DNA of 64,000 nucleotides from Gracilaria gracilis (Eukaryota > Rhodophyta > Florideophyceae > Gracilariales > Gracilariaceae). Numbering within the stretch: the stretch's first letter is position 1; the number at the start of each line of letters is the position of its first letter. Made by a program: the position numbers and the translations under genes. Shown here one piece after another: positions 36,833-47,378 of this stretch. The stretch covers positions 62,001 through 126,000 of the forward strand of contig JARGSG010000241.1 of the NCBI GenBank assembly GCA_030374805.1. The letters run 5' to 3'. The notes beneath the pieces were generated by a model, which had not been told where the DNA came from, searched no databases, and saw only the letters and a list, made by a program, of their open reading frames with translations.

Positions 36833-37572
36833 TTAACCCAGCCGACATGTCGGAAAATAACTAAGTCGCGGGAATCCCTCAAGGAGGGAGTTGCACTTCA
36901 GAAGCCAACGGATGTTCCGCACAGCTGTGGACGCGGCGATGGACTCTGCTTCGCATGTGGACAGCGCCACAACGTTCTGTAGCCGCTGAGCCCGGCGATA
37001 GGTGTGTGGTTCAAGGTTATGAAGGACCAGGAAACAGATCATCGAATGCTTTCATCGTTTCCGTAGTCGGCGTCCGTGTAGCATGACAGTTTGTGGCTTT
37101 CGTTGTAGCGGAACAAAAGACCGTGGTGCTTCGTCGTTTCGAGATAGCAAGCGAGGTGCTTAATAAGAATCAAGTGGCATGCAGATGGATTGCCTTGCGC
37201 ATGGGCTAAGGCAGAGATAATGAAGGCAATGTCCGGCCTGGTCTAATCTGCAACGTAGCGAATCGCACCCAAGGGTCTTTGATAGTGGGATTTGAGTGTG
37301 TCGTTCGTTTCTTCGTGTGATCCAGTCGTAGAAATCGAAAGAACACCCACGTATGGGGTCGGTACTGTGTAAGCGTGTTTCAGTCGCAGCATGGAGGTGA
37401 TTTCATCGATTAGATAGGATTGGGTTATGTGGATGCCCATATTAGAGAAGTGGAAGTTCCAGCCCAGATGTTTCCAGGGCTGTACAAGAAGTTTGATGTT
37501 GGGGTACGCGCGATCGTAATCACTACTGAAACTGCGAACTGAATAAAGCGCAATCCACAATAGTGCAGTCAT
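36833..37572 (-). pseudogene. Copia RT/RNaseH remnant
   Basis: Minus-strand frames give the end of a Copia reverse transcriptase and the RNaseH domain: HITQSYLIDEITSMLRL, GAIRYVAD, then TRPDIAFI, HLACYLETTKHHGLLFRY, DADYGND, and VALSTCEAESIAASTAV. The stop at about 37243 and a frameshift near 37050 break it. The catalytic half of RT, integrase and gag are absent. Confidence 0.85.
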
Positions 37573-38391
37573 TTAGATGTTGGACGGGGGTAGCACTATA
37601 TCGTGTTACCCACTGTAAATATCTTTTCAGTCGGCTTGAGGTCTTACAAGGAGGTGCGGGAAAAAATCGCTTCTTGAAGTGCTTACATATATATTATAAA
37701 TAAAAAGGTATAAAACAAGTTGTACCAAATTCGAGATGACAACGATTTTATCGCTAATGAAAAGAGACAGGTAAGTTGTATGAAGATTATATGTTCATCT
37801 TTTGCAATGGAATTCAAGTTTCATGATGAATGATAAACTGAAGCAATTTGGACATTCCCCAAGCTTTAACAGTAAACTATTTCAAAATTGAAGTCTTAGA
37901 CTTATCCCATGTAAAGAACAGGCAACGAAACATATAAAACATAAATTCAGTATATCAAACTTGACTGAAGTTTGACACAACTTTAATCTCAACAAATATT
38001 GAAAGACAAAAATGAAGTAATGAAATTGAAAATGAACAAAAATATTTTTCCTACTTTGTAAAGAAAACCTTTCACATAAATATGCAAAACGATAGTAGAT
38101 AAAGGATATCATCTTCATGTTTAGCCTTTGCAGTAACCTGCTGCCACATTTTTGCATCACCAAACTACTTTTTTTATTTTACAGATTTCTGTTCTTGCTG
38201 CGCACATTGATAGCATTATTGATAAGAAGCAAATCTAAACTCGCTATCTATATTTGTCCTTAGCAGTTATTTCCATAAATGTTGATTAACAAGAACGTAT
38301 GTGTGGCATGCAGTAATAAGATATTATAATAAAAGTGTTATGAACAAACAAGAGGAATAGAGCACTCTCAGAAGTCAACATGAGACAAAGT
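37573..38391. other. AT-rich non-coding
   Basis: Base composition shifts abruptly to AT-rich at about 37670. No open frame of note. Probably the 3' flank of the Harbinger-like transposase gene that is read towards it. Confidence 0.4.
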
Positions 38392-39290
38392 TTATACAGG
38401 AAATAAGACACTATCATACTTCATTACCATAGCTGTGATTTGGGCCACAGCATGAAAACAAGCTGAATGAAACGATAGGTTATGCCGATAGACTTGCGAA
38501 AGCACATAAAATTGTTTCAAGCGCCTAATTGCAGCTTCCTGCTTTGCACGAACCAAAGATTGGTTTGTGCCCAAGAGAAAAATAGCGTGTGAAGGACTGA
38601 TACATTTTGAATCAGTATAGCCATCATCAGATAAAACCAGTTCATTATGTAAAAGATATCCCTTCAATTCACTGGTAAATATCTTATTGTCGGAATATGA
38701 TCCACACTCATAGGGTCTATTAACTCAGACCACATCATCCTCAAACAGTGAAAGACAAACCTCGTATCGCAGACCAGCAGACTTGAATTTGTGCGAAAAC
38801 CACTTCGGGTCGAACGGACTCGGTTCTTGTATTCTACAATCTGTAGCATCAATTGACCCAAATAAATTGTAATCTTCGCTGATTGACGCCACAATTCTGT
38901 CACTTCAGCATATCTTCGATAAAAATTTCAGGTAAATATTCCAATAAAAAAACAGTACACACGACATACCTCTGACATATTTGAAAATTTTCCGACCATG
39001 ATCTTAACCCATAACCAAATCGTCTTCTCATCCGCGCCGATGATTGCATTCATTGTGTGTTCCGTTAAATATTGCTTTAAAAAAAGTAAACTCCACAACA
39101 AATGATGTGGGGTTGCTGCCGGAGGAAGATTGTCTTTTATTTTTTCCCAGATCAGGCTACATATTTCCGAGCTGACACCAAATATTGAGCGATATCTTCT
39201 CCCAAATGTGAGAGAACTTAAACCAGGGCAGTTTCGCATGTACTTCCGAGATAATGCTTCGAAAGTTGAACTTGAAATTGCTGGCGCCAT
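38392..39290 (-). CDS. Harbinger-like DDE transposase
   Basis: ATG at 39290 opens MAPAISSSTFEALSRKYMRN. An N-terminal part (SLTFGRRYRSIFGVSSEICSLIWEKI, PHHLLWSLLFLKQYLTEH) matches the helical region before the catalytic domain of DDE_4/Harbinger-like proteins. After a break of about 80 bp near 38890-38970, which has a GTATGT donor and AG acceptors and so is probably an intron, the frame continues GSIDATDCRIQEPSPFDP (first Asp), VLSDDGYTDSKC (second Asp) and VRAKQEAAIRRLKQF (Glu), ending at 38392. All three catalytic residues are present, so the core could be functional. The splice junction does not resolve perfectly in phase. Confidence 0.7.
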
Positions 39291-39377
39291 CGTAGAGAGG
39301 TTCAGTTTACAAGTTTTGGGGTGTCGGAAGCTCGTGGAGGACGGCTTTATATCAACTTCACAGTGTGAATTCTAAGG

Positions 39378-39405
39378 CAAAAGATACAAGATACAAGATA
39401 CAATC
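39378..39405. repeat. AGATACA microsatellite
   Basis: Three tandem units of AGATACA. It lies just upstream of the Harbinger-like transposase start. No further significance visible. Confidence 0.6.
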
Positions 39406-40285
39406 TCTACTATCACAAACCCTAGGTATTTTGAATGGACAATCTACATCGTTTGGGATTTGTCTTGTTCCCAGATTCAACGGTTAGGAGCGACGTCCTG
39501 GCAACAAAGATCACTTTGTGGTTGCCGTAGCTTACGTTTTCCTTACTGCGTGTGCAGAAAATAAAAGCATTTAGTTACCTCAGTGTCTACTACTTGGACG
39601 ATACAAAATGAAACATATCTAGACATGTAAATCACACATATTAAATATCACGTAGCTTTTTGAGGTGACAGGTAAAAGTATTATGGCATAATATGTGCTC
39701 AAATGACTTTTATGGATGGTTTTGTTGGTGCTTGGAGGTTGTACTGAGTACAGTAATACATTATCCAATCTCAATACCAAGCAATATGACAACATGAACG
39801 AATTTATGGCAACATAAATTGAACAAAACACGCTGGATTCAATGTTATGGAGGTTTCTATTATGGAATAAATTTTGCAACCAGCTAAGTTTTTACAATGT
39901 TATGCTCATAATACGCTTTCACTTTCAACCAAGTTCCGAGCATTGGAGTAAATCAGCATATGTACTAATGGCTCTGTCTTTTTATGGCAACATAATTATT
40001 GTCGGTGACTTATCTTTCCAAGAGGTATGTATTACTATAAGACAGCTGTTCGCCTTCTTCCTGGCAGGTGCATCAATATTAAAGGATCATGTCAACCAAG
40101 ACTTTTGCACTCCTGTACATTTGATGCAATGTAAGTGTGACAGTAAGCGTACCTATTACTTATAGTATTTCGAAAGGAGGTTTACTTCCCAAATTCAAAC
40201 TGGTTGATGTGCATGTTGTGATCATAAGATCGGTAAGTAATGAGACGGGAAAACCCTATAATCTACAGCCTACACTTGACGGCTA
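39406..40285. other. AT-rich non-coding
   Basis: No gene seen. It continues the AT-rich composition that runs from 37670 and resumes after Gypsy element A, suggesting one host unit interrupted at 40640. Confidence 0.4.
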
Positions 40286-40640
40286 TTGTCGTCCGGAGTT
40301 CTACCATTGATAAGAGGCCTTGTTGTGCTTCGGTACTTAAACGTATATTTGGCCTATGGTTTGGCGGTTTCCACTACGTATGGTCCGTTCCATCCCACTT
40401 CAACACCACCATCTCAACCTTTTCCAGGATCAATGCCGAAGCTCACGAAGAACTCACCGGCCATTCAGCTCCTTCGTCAAACATTTGAACGGGGCAAAAT
40501 TACTGGAAGTGAAACTCCAACACAGATATGGTTGTCCGAGCGCCTCTCTCACCAACATAAGCTTAATGCGTTTCGGGCGCAGTACTAAGTGCTGCGCCAG
40601 CACTACGAGGCCCTTCAACGTACTTCATTGCATATCAATA
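40286..40640 (+). pseudogene. ORF interrupted by Gypsy A, left part
   Basis: Open from about 40286, with a Pro-rich start (FHPTSTPPSQPFPGSMPK) and a helical end (SPAIQLLRQTFERGKITGSE, LSERLSHQHKLNAFRAQY), one TAA at 40586, and continuing in frame (VLRQHYEALQRTSLHI) to the LTR at 40641. It looks like the second protein of the AT-rich DNA transposon. Family not recognised. The presumed continuation is at 52052. Confidence 0.35.
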
Positions 40641-41492
40641 TGAAGGACAACACTCCTTGGAGGCGATTTGAGGTACTTAGTTAATTTCCGCATCATGCGT
40701 TAGTAGATATATATGAGCTACACCGCTTTAGCGTGTCGCCTCGTTGAGGTAATTTCCACACATGTACACGTGGATTGCACGGGTCGAGGTGCCGCTTAGC
40801 GGGTGTGAATAGCACACGTGTAGCCGGGATATGCCGGAGGCAGTGAACCCATCATTGCTGTATTTACTTAGATATTTTATATATGATTTTGCCCGGCGCA
40901 CCCACTGTCAATGGCGCGCCGAGCTCAGTACTTAGAGGGTTGAGCATCGATCTCCCAAGTAAACTGCCCCTTGCCAAGCAAGGGATTCCTGGCTCTAACT
41001 ATCACGCCTTCGCGGATTGTTCGCCTCCAAGTGGAGTGACAGCCGTGTTGTTCACGTATAGTTACCCACTCTTGTGGCGCTCAGAGTATAACCACTATTT
41101 GTTTGTCTTGTTCTGACCTATTGTCGTATACTCGCCCCTGTATTGGGTTTGCTTTATTCTCTCTCTCTTTTGCCCACTCTGGTGGTTCGCTTTCTCCCCT
41201 TTTGGGGTTTGTCTTTTTGCCCTGTTCGCAATGACCTGTTTCCGACACCTTGCCGCTGCCGTGCTACTCTTTTTAGAGAACTCATTTTGTGACCGTGTCA
41301 ACACGTGGATTTATACCGACTACTAATCAGCCTCACGCTCCGACGCTTGTCGTGGTAATTTGACCTCGGATTTACACCCGGCTTAGCTGTGTCATTCCCA
41401 GAGTGCTCCGTTCGCTGTGCTGCCCTGTCGAGGGGAATATTCCGAACGACTTCGTGAGCCTGCGCTTTTCTCGCCAAAGGCGTTGCTCAACA
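40641..41492 (+). repeat. 5' LTR of element A
   Basis: 852 bp, TGAAGGACAAC to CTCAACA. A TATA-like segment (GATATTTTATATATG) lies near 40871-40885. A long pyrimidine-rich stretch (TTCTCTCTCTCTTTT) occurs around 41160. The box CCGAACGACTTCGTG is at 41442-41456. Confidence 0.9.
40871..40885 (+). promoter_or_regulatory. Candidate LTR TATA box
   Basis: GATATTTTATATATG, the most TATA-like segment of the LTR, about 230 bp from its start, followed by GC-richer sequence. It would mark the U3/R boundary about 30 bp downstream. Less TATA-like in the 3' LTR (GATGTTTTATAGATT). Confidence 0.4.
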
Positions 41493-41494
41493 AG

Positions 41495-41512
41495 TGGTCT
41501 CCCGACCTAGAA
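41495..41512 (+). promoter_or_regulatory. Candidate tRNA primer-binding site
   Basis: TGGTCTCCCGACCTAG begins two bases after the LTR end, at the usual place and with the usual TGG start complementary to a tRNA CCA end. The priming tRNA is not identified. Confidence 0.55.
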
Positions 41513-41653
41513 ACGATTAGTTTTTGTCGGAAGATTCACTCGTGAATTCAATCGTGGCGAGGTTAGTCCTTTTGTCCTTGTCTCCATTTGGAAGTTCACT
41601 GGAAGTCCCAGCCAATTGGCTGTCGATTATCTCGTTGTACGGTTCTCCTGGTC

Positions 41654-43777
41654 ATGACGCTGTCAGATCGTCCGAAGACACGCAGTCAGACTGGAAGTTC
41701 GGATCCACCACTTCCGTCACGGATCCCCACCCGTTCACGGTCCCGGACCGAAGGGATGCCGACTACTGAAGCTGTGCTGAAGACCACTCGACTTCCGCCC
41801 ACGTCGTTGATCAACCCTCATCGAGGTGATGGACCGGCTCCTGCCGTTGCTGGTCCCGCCTCTATCGTTGGAGGTACGGTTCCTTCCGGAGCTCCCACTC
41901 CGAAGGCACCTCTGAGGGCTACTGTCAATGACACCCCCCACTTAACTGTGGAAGAGCAGTTCCGCTCTATGCGGGCTGCCCATGCTACCCTTGCTAAGGA
42001 GTTGTCGCTACTTCGAAAGATGGTGGATGCCACTGCTTTGCAGGAAATTTCTGAGTATCTCCGCGTATTGCGTGGTGATTTCAACTCCCTCTCGGAAGCT
42101 TTTGGAGGACCCGCTAATTTCGTGGAGGACGTGGCTGAGAAGGTTAATCGCCTCCGCACCCGTTTCGAAACGGTGGGACAAACTGTCCTAGTTGGAGCCA
42201 ATCGCACGGCTTAGCCGGTTGCTGTTTCACACCGTGACAAGAAGGTCAGTGGATCCAAAGCACGCAAAGAGCGGAAGAACTACGACTCTGATTCGTCAGC
42301 ATCTTCTCTTTCTTCACGCCGGTCAACCGGGTCTGATTCGTCCGACTCGTCAGTAGAAGAAGCCCCTCGTGAGCGTTCGCCACTCTCAAAGCGGTCATCA
42401 GCCACCCAAGGTGTGATACGCGCCCGCTCGAAGGGAAGGAAGCACTCCGGATTAAAGGAGTTGAAGCCTACCAACCTGCTCTACAAGAAGCTGTTGTCAT
42501 ACCGGTTTTACCGTTTTGAGGACTCCTCATTGGATAGAACTCCCCGTGGGACGGGAAAGGTTAAAAACTGTATCAAACGGATGCATCTGTCGCTCCGTAA
42601 TCAACTGTTTACAGGCAATGATCCTATCTTGGTGTTGGATTTCTTATCACGCTTTGTAGCGGAAGCCGACATCCTTGGGAGGAATGAAGCACAGACGTTT
42701 GTCGCGCTGCCCTATTTTCTACGCGGACTTGCGGAAGATCAGTACAACTCTGTAAGAGGTTCATCGCGCGCCTCTGAAGGAGGGTTTACTTGCTGGCCTG
42801 AAGCAGTTCAGTATCTAATGAGGTCCTATGCCACTGGTACCGCCATCCAGTCGGCTATCTTCGCTCTAAGAGACACCAAACAACGCCCTGGCGAAACGGA
42901 AACCGATTACTCGGTGCGCCTTAATAAGGCCTTTCACCGTTGTGGCAATGTTAATTCCGCTCAAGAGCGTTGTACCATGTTCGTTGATGGACTAGACCCG
43001 GCTATACGGACCCTAGTGGCCCGTCGCCGTGAAGAGAACCGTAATACTACGTACTTGGAACTGGTGCAGTATGCACGCGCCGAAGGCGATGCGCTACGTG
43101 CACGAGTCCCGGGTACCCGGTTGAAGTCCGCTAAAGCGTTGATGTTGGAATCGGGAACCCCGTCTGCGTCAATGCTGGCTGAGGAACACTCCAATAAGGA
43201 GTATGATCAGGTGCACTTTGCCCGTAGCGACGTGCTTTCAATCCCGACAACGGAGCTTCCCTCAACCACGGATGCCTCGTTTCAAACGGCTCCGGACAAT
43301 ACACTGCTGTATGCAGATTTGAACCGAGTTTGACCGCCTCGACTGTCATATGAGAACGGTGGAACCCGGGCTTCACGGCCTGGCTGGCACGTTTCCCGCC
43401 CAGCGGTGCGATTCTCGAATACTCGGAACGTCAATGCCATTGTTGGATTGATCTGTCACCTCTGCTATACGCGAGGGCATACTTCTCCGCAGTCCGTTTT
43501 AACCACGCGTGAATGGGAACAAGTCATTGCCAACTACGAAGCCCTCTCCCCTGAAGAGAAGGCCTCCGTTCCGATGGCATCGTACATCCGCGCGAAGATG
43601 GATATTCCACGCACAATTGCAGCTCCGATCGCCCAGAACATGGTGACCTCTCACCCCCGTGCCCCTCTCGAGGGAAATTCAACCGCTACTACGGACGCTT
43701 CTGCCGCCGGTGTCCAGGCATCAATGGTTCAGAACACTGAGCACACGCGTCAGGCGGAATCTGCTCAGAAAAAGTAA
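41654..43777 (+). pseudogene. gag of element A
   Basis: Starts ATG 41654 (MTLSDRPKTRSQTG), the same position as in the old copy. The N-terminal 186 codons include LTVEEQFRSMRAAHATLAKELSLLRKM, probably a coiled coil, and stop at TAG 42212. After a Ser-rich linker (DSDSSASSLSSRR) a capsid-like region continues from about 42413 with FVALPYFLRGLAEDQYN and FHRCGNVNSAQERCTMF. TGA at 43331 follows (CGA in the old copy), then a zinc-knuckle remnant CHLCYTRGHTSPQS, in which the last Cys is Ser. All segments are in one frame, ending TAA 43775. The product would package the element RNA; as it stands it cannot be made whole without readthrough. Confidence 0.85.
43764..43777 (+). promoter_or_regulatory. 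Possible -1 frameshift site, gag to protease
   Basis: The gag frame ends CAG AAA AAG TAA while the protease frame is open through the same bases in -1 phase (TCA GAA AAA GTA). An A-run directly before the stop is a plausible slippage site. The same arrangement exists in element B and, as CAGAAAAACTAA, in the old copy. Confidence 0.45.
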
Positions 43778-43779
43778 TT

Positions 43780-44973
43780 GTGGGAGTCTCCTCTCTTGGA
43801 GAGGCACCCTCAGAGTTGAGGCTGAAGGCGCCCGAGGCGTCCCTACCTCGCTCCCAGGTCCGAATTCTCTCGAGGAAACAGGACGTCGAAGACGTGAACC
43901 CAGATCACCTTGGTGTTCTTCGTCGACCGTGGATACGGGTAAGAAATAACCGGTTACCGGATAGAGTTATGGTGATGGCCAAACGCAATTACAAGGTCTA
44001 TGTCGAATTTGGCCTTTCACCCCAGTTTATGTTGCATTATCTCACTGTATTAGATACAGGCGCAGGTCCGAACTTCATTGTTGAGACAGCATTGCCACCC
44101 GCCTTGCGGTCACACATTCGCTGTGGCGACACTCCTGACGTCGCTGACGCGAATAACAACCCGTTGTCAACGGTAGAATACATCGAGTTGGTAATCCGCT
44201 TGGGCTCATGCGTGGTGAAGCTCGACTTTGTCGTTTGTCGGTCCCTGGCCGCCCCAGTCATTTTGGGTTGTGACTTTTGCGACCGCTTTGTCGATGCCAT
44301 TAGGCCCCGCCAGAGGCGTGTTGAAATGGAAGATGGTTCGTCCGTGCCGATAATTCGTCGTGCCTTGAGGCATGCCTCCAAGAAGCATGTGCCTCTACCT
44401 GCGGCGCAAAAAGCACCACCGAGTTCTCGGGAATCTACGAAGCTTCGTGTTGCCTCCGCGACACTCGTGCCTCCAGAGTCTCAAGTCTGGGTACAGGTGA
44501 ACTCCCGTGAACAGGGCTTACGAATATTCCAGCCATTGCGGTGGTTGTATGATAAATACTCTCTTGCCATTGCTAATGGAGTGGTCCAGGTGGAACCGGA
44601 TAATCCGTTTTACGTGTTGATAGCCAATCTAGGCAAAACAACCCAGTATCTGGTGAAAAACCAAGTAATTGGCTCGGTCATGCCGCATCCAACGGCGTTG
44701 GTACCGACGAAGATGACTGCTGCCGATGTGCTCGGAATCGTTCACTCTAAGGAGGGGGAGGAGTCTGAATCTCATTCGTCTCCGTCGCCGAGTTTCTCGG
44801 GTCAGCAACCTGTTAAGACAGAGAAGACACGCGTTCCGACGAGTTACGACCAATTGGACCCAGTGAAGGAATTGGAAGAACTCGACCTCGGACATGTTCC
44901 AGAGACACACCGCAAACGACTACGCGATATGCTTCGTGAGTTCACAACAATGTGGGATGGTTCTCTCGGATAG
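43780..44973 (+). CDS. Aspartic protease region of element A
   Basis: Open for 397 codons in the frame that continues through the later RT. About residue 85 it has the active-site motif LTVLDTGAGPNFIVE (Asp-Thr-Gly) and about residue 140 a hydrophobic VILGCDF block typical of the retropepsin flap and C-terminal part. It would release gag and pol proteins from the precursor. It has no ATG start and probably depends on frameshifting from gag. The frame ends at TAG 44971 just after MWDGSLG. The same stop is in element B. Confidence 0.85.
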   Translation: MGVSSLGEAPSELRLKAPEASLPRSQVRILSRKQDVEDVNPDHLGVLRRPWIRVRNNRLPDRVMVMAKRNYKVYVEFGLSPQFMLHYLTVLDTGAGPNFIVETALPPALRSHIRCGDTPDVADANNNPLSTVEYIELVIRLGSCVVKLDFVVCRSLAAPVILGCDFCDRFVDAIRPRQRRVEMEDGSSVPIIRRALRHASKKHVPLPAAQKAPPSSRESTKLRVASATLVPPESQVWVQVNSREQGLRIFQPLRWLYDKYSLAIANGVVQVEPDNPFYVLIANLGKTTQYLVKNQVIGSVMPHPTALVPTKMTAADVLGIVHSKEGEESESHSSPSPSFSGQQPVKTEKTRVPTSYDQLDPVKELEELDLGHVPETHRKRLRDMLREFTTMWDGSLG

Positions 44974-47378
44974 ATAAATATCACGGAACACCGGATTGAT
45001 CTCCTTCCAAACTCTCGGCCAGTAGCCCAACATCCGTACAGGGCAGGGCCCAAGGCCAGAGAAGAAGAGCAATTTCAGGTGGACAAGATGCTCCGTGCAG
45101 GAGTTATAAAACCGGCACATTCGCCGTGGGCATCACCAGTGGTACTGGCTCCGAAACCGGATGGTTCCTGGCGCTTCTGTATCTACTATCGTCGTCTAAA
45201 CGCTCTTACCGTCAAGGACGTGTACTCTATTCCACGCATGGATGAATACATCGATTCTCTCGGAAATGCTACAGTATTCACGGCATTGGATGCTAACTGG
45301 GGGTACTGGCAGGTTCCAGTGAGAAAGAAGGATCAGGACAAGACAGCGTTTGTCTGCCATTCTGGCCTCTACCGTTTTAAACGGATGCCCTTTGGTTTAA
45401 CCAATGCTCCCGCTACTTTTCAGCGTGCTATTGATATCCTACTGGCCCGCTTCAAGTGGCGTACTTGTCTCGTCTACCTTGACGACGTCATTGTATTCTC
45501 AGATACTCTGGATGATCACCTCACACATGTGAGAGACATAATGACCACGTTACGGGACGCCGGAGTGACACTCAAGCTGAGGAAATGCAAATTCTTCACG
45601 GATACTGTCAAGTATCTGGGTCACATAATCCGTCCACGACGTGTCATGATCGAGGAAGCTCATGTGAAGTCGCTGAAACAGGCCACGGAACCGACTACCC
45701 AGACTGAACTGAGATCCTTTCTAGGATTAGTCAACTTCTATAGACGGTTTATTCCCAACTTCGCGGACATTGCGGCCCCTCTCAATGCGCTTCTGCGGAA
45801 GGGTCAACCGCCTAAGTTGGACCCATTCAAGTCCACTCAGACGGAAGCCTTTAACTCTCTCAAAGAGACTGTAACCACTGCACCAGTGTTGTCACTACCG
45901 AAACCGCGACTTTCATATACCGTGGACACGGATTCTAGTGACTGCCAGGTAGGCTGCGCCTTGTTTCAAACCACCCCAGAGGGGGAACGCAAGCCAATTG
46001 GGTACTGGTCCCGTTCGTTAAACGTGCATGAGAAGAACTACTCCGTCTCGGAGAAGGAATGTCTTGCAGTAGTTTGGGCGTTATGCACACTACGCCTCTA
46101 CCTCATGGGTGCTCATTTCACCGTTTACACGGATCACTCATCATTAAGATGGCTACTCTCCACATCGGAGCCTTCAGGCCGCCTAATGCGTTGGAGACTG
46201 CGTCTTGCAGAGTTTCACTTCGACGTCGCCTACAAGAAAGGCGCCAGCAATACACAAGCCGACGCCCTTTCTCGCCTACCCACCACAGAGGAAGCGTTAG
46301 CCGTCGATGACGAGGAAATACCCTGCTTCGCAGTTGACGACTACACCGCATTGGATGATATCGAAGGGGAATGGCCAGACGAACTGGATTTTGACCAGGA
46401 ACTGGATGACCTACTCGCTGTCAGCGAAAGTGAGAACCCCCTACCAGGGAACTTCGTACCCGTCACAACGGAGGAGATGGTTAGGGAACAATTCAGCGAT
46501 CCCTACTGTACGAAGACTCGGACGCAACTCAATGGAGGAGCTGATCTCCCCTTTCTGGAGATTGATATTGGATATCTCGTTCGCACGGTAACTGGAAACC
46601 CACAAATAGTGGTGCCACACGACCTACAATCTCTGGTGTTACACTTATCACACTATGCCAAATTTAGTGGTCACGTCGGAGTACGGAAACTGTACCTTAC
46701 ATTGCGAAGGAAATTCTACTGGCCAGCGATGGCTATGGATTGCTACGCAACTGTGCGGTTCTGCCCCGAGTGTGATCGGAATCGCGTAAATCTTCGCCGC
46801 CATGCGACGAAGTTGAAGCTCTTCCCCGCAAGGGCGCCCCTGGAATTCGTAGCCATCGATATTTTGGGACCGTTCCTCGCTACTAAGCGGCGTAAAAAAC
46901 TTCTACTCGTGATCACGAATCGTTTCTCGAAGCTCGTTCGTACCGTACCATTACGGAGAATCACGTCACTGACGGTTGCGCCAGCATTCGTCACCCGTTC
47001 GGCATTTTTCTACGGTCCACCGGTGAATCTACTCTCGGACAACGGGAAACAGTTTGCCTCCCAGTTCTTAGGGGATTATGCAGAGTTCTGGATGTCAAGA
47101 ATCTCTTTACGACAACCTACCACCCCCAGTGTAATGGGCAGGCTGAACGGTTTAACCGGACGCTGTTAGCAGCGTTCGGTTCATACGTAGCCGATCACCC
47201 CACCGCTTGGGACCTGTTCACCGATGCGCTGAAATTCGCATACAATGCTCAGGTACTCCGTACTACGGGATTGACTCCATTTGAATTGATTCTGTCTCGC
47301 ACCCCACCGCCAGTGGCGCTCGAAGCACAGCCAACGCTGGATCAATTTCCTTCGACGAAGGGATACAGGGAAATCTGA
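44974..47378 (+). pseudogene. RT-RNaseH-integrase of element A
   Basis: Same frame as the protease after the TAG. RT: HRIDLLPNSRPVAQHPYR, SPWASPVVLAPKPDGSW, ALDANWGYWQVPV (first Asp), FGLTNAPATFQR and YLDD at about 45475-45486. RNaseH: VDTDSSDCQVGCAL, EKECLAVVWAL, YTDHSSLRWLL, KGASNTQADALSR. Integrase: zinc finger with HVGVRKLYLTLRRKFYWPAM and FCPEC, AIDILGPF (Asp), LLSDNGKQF (Asp). A 1-bp deletion relative to B near 47080 shifts the frame before the catalytic Glu, so this frame ends at 47169. In the shifted frame the GQAERFNRTLL region continues to TGA at 47376. Confidence 0.9.

Noticed and set aside
43780..44973. GTG as true start of the protease ORF
   Set aside because: Non-ATG, and the frame is open upstream into the gag overlap. 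Expression by frameshifting is more likely than initiation here.
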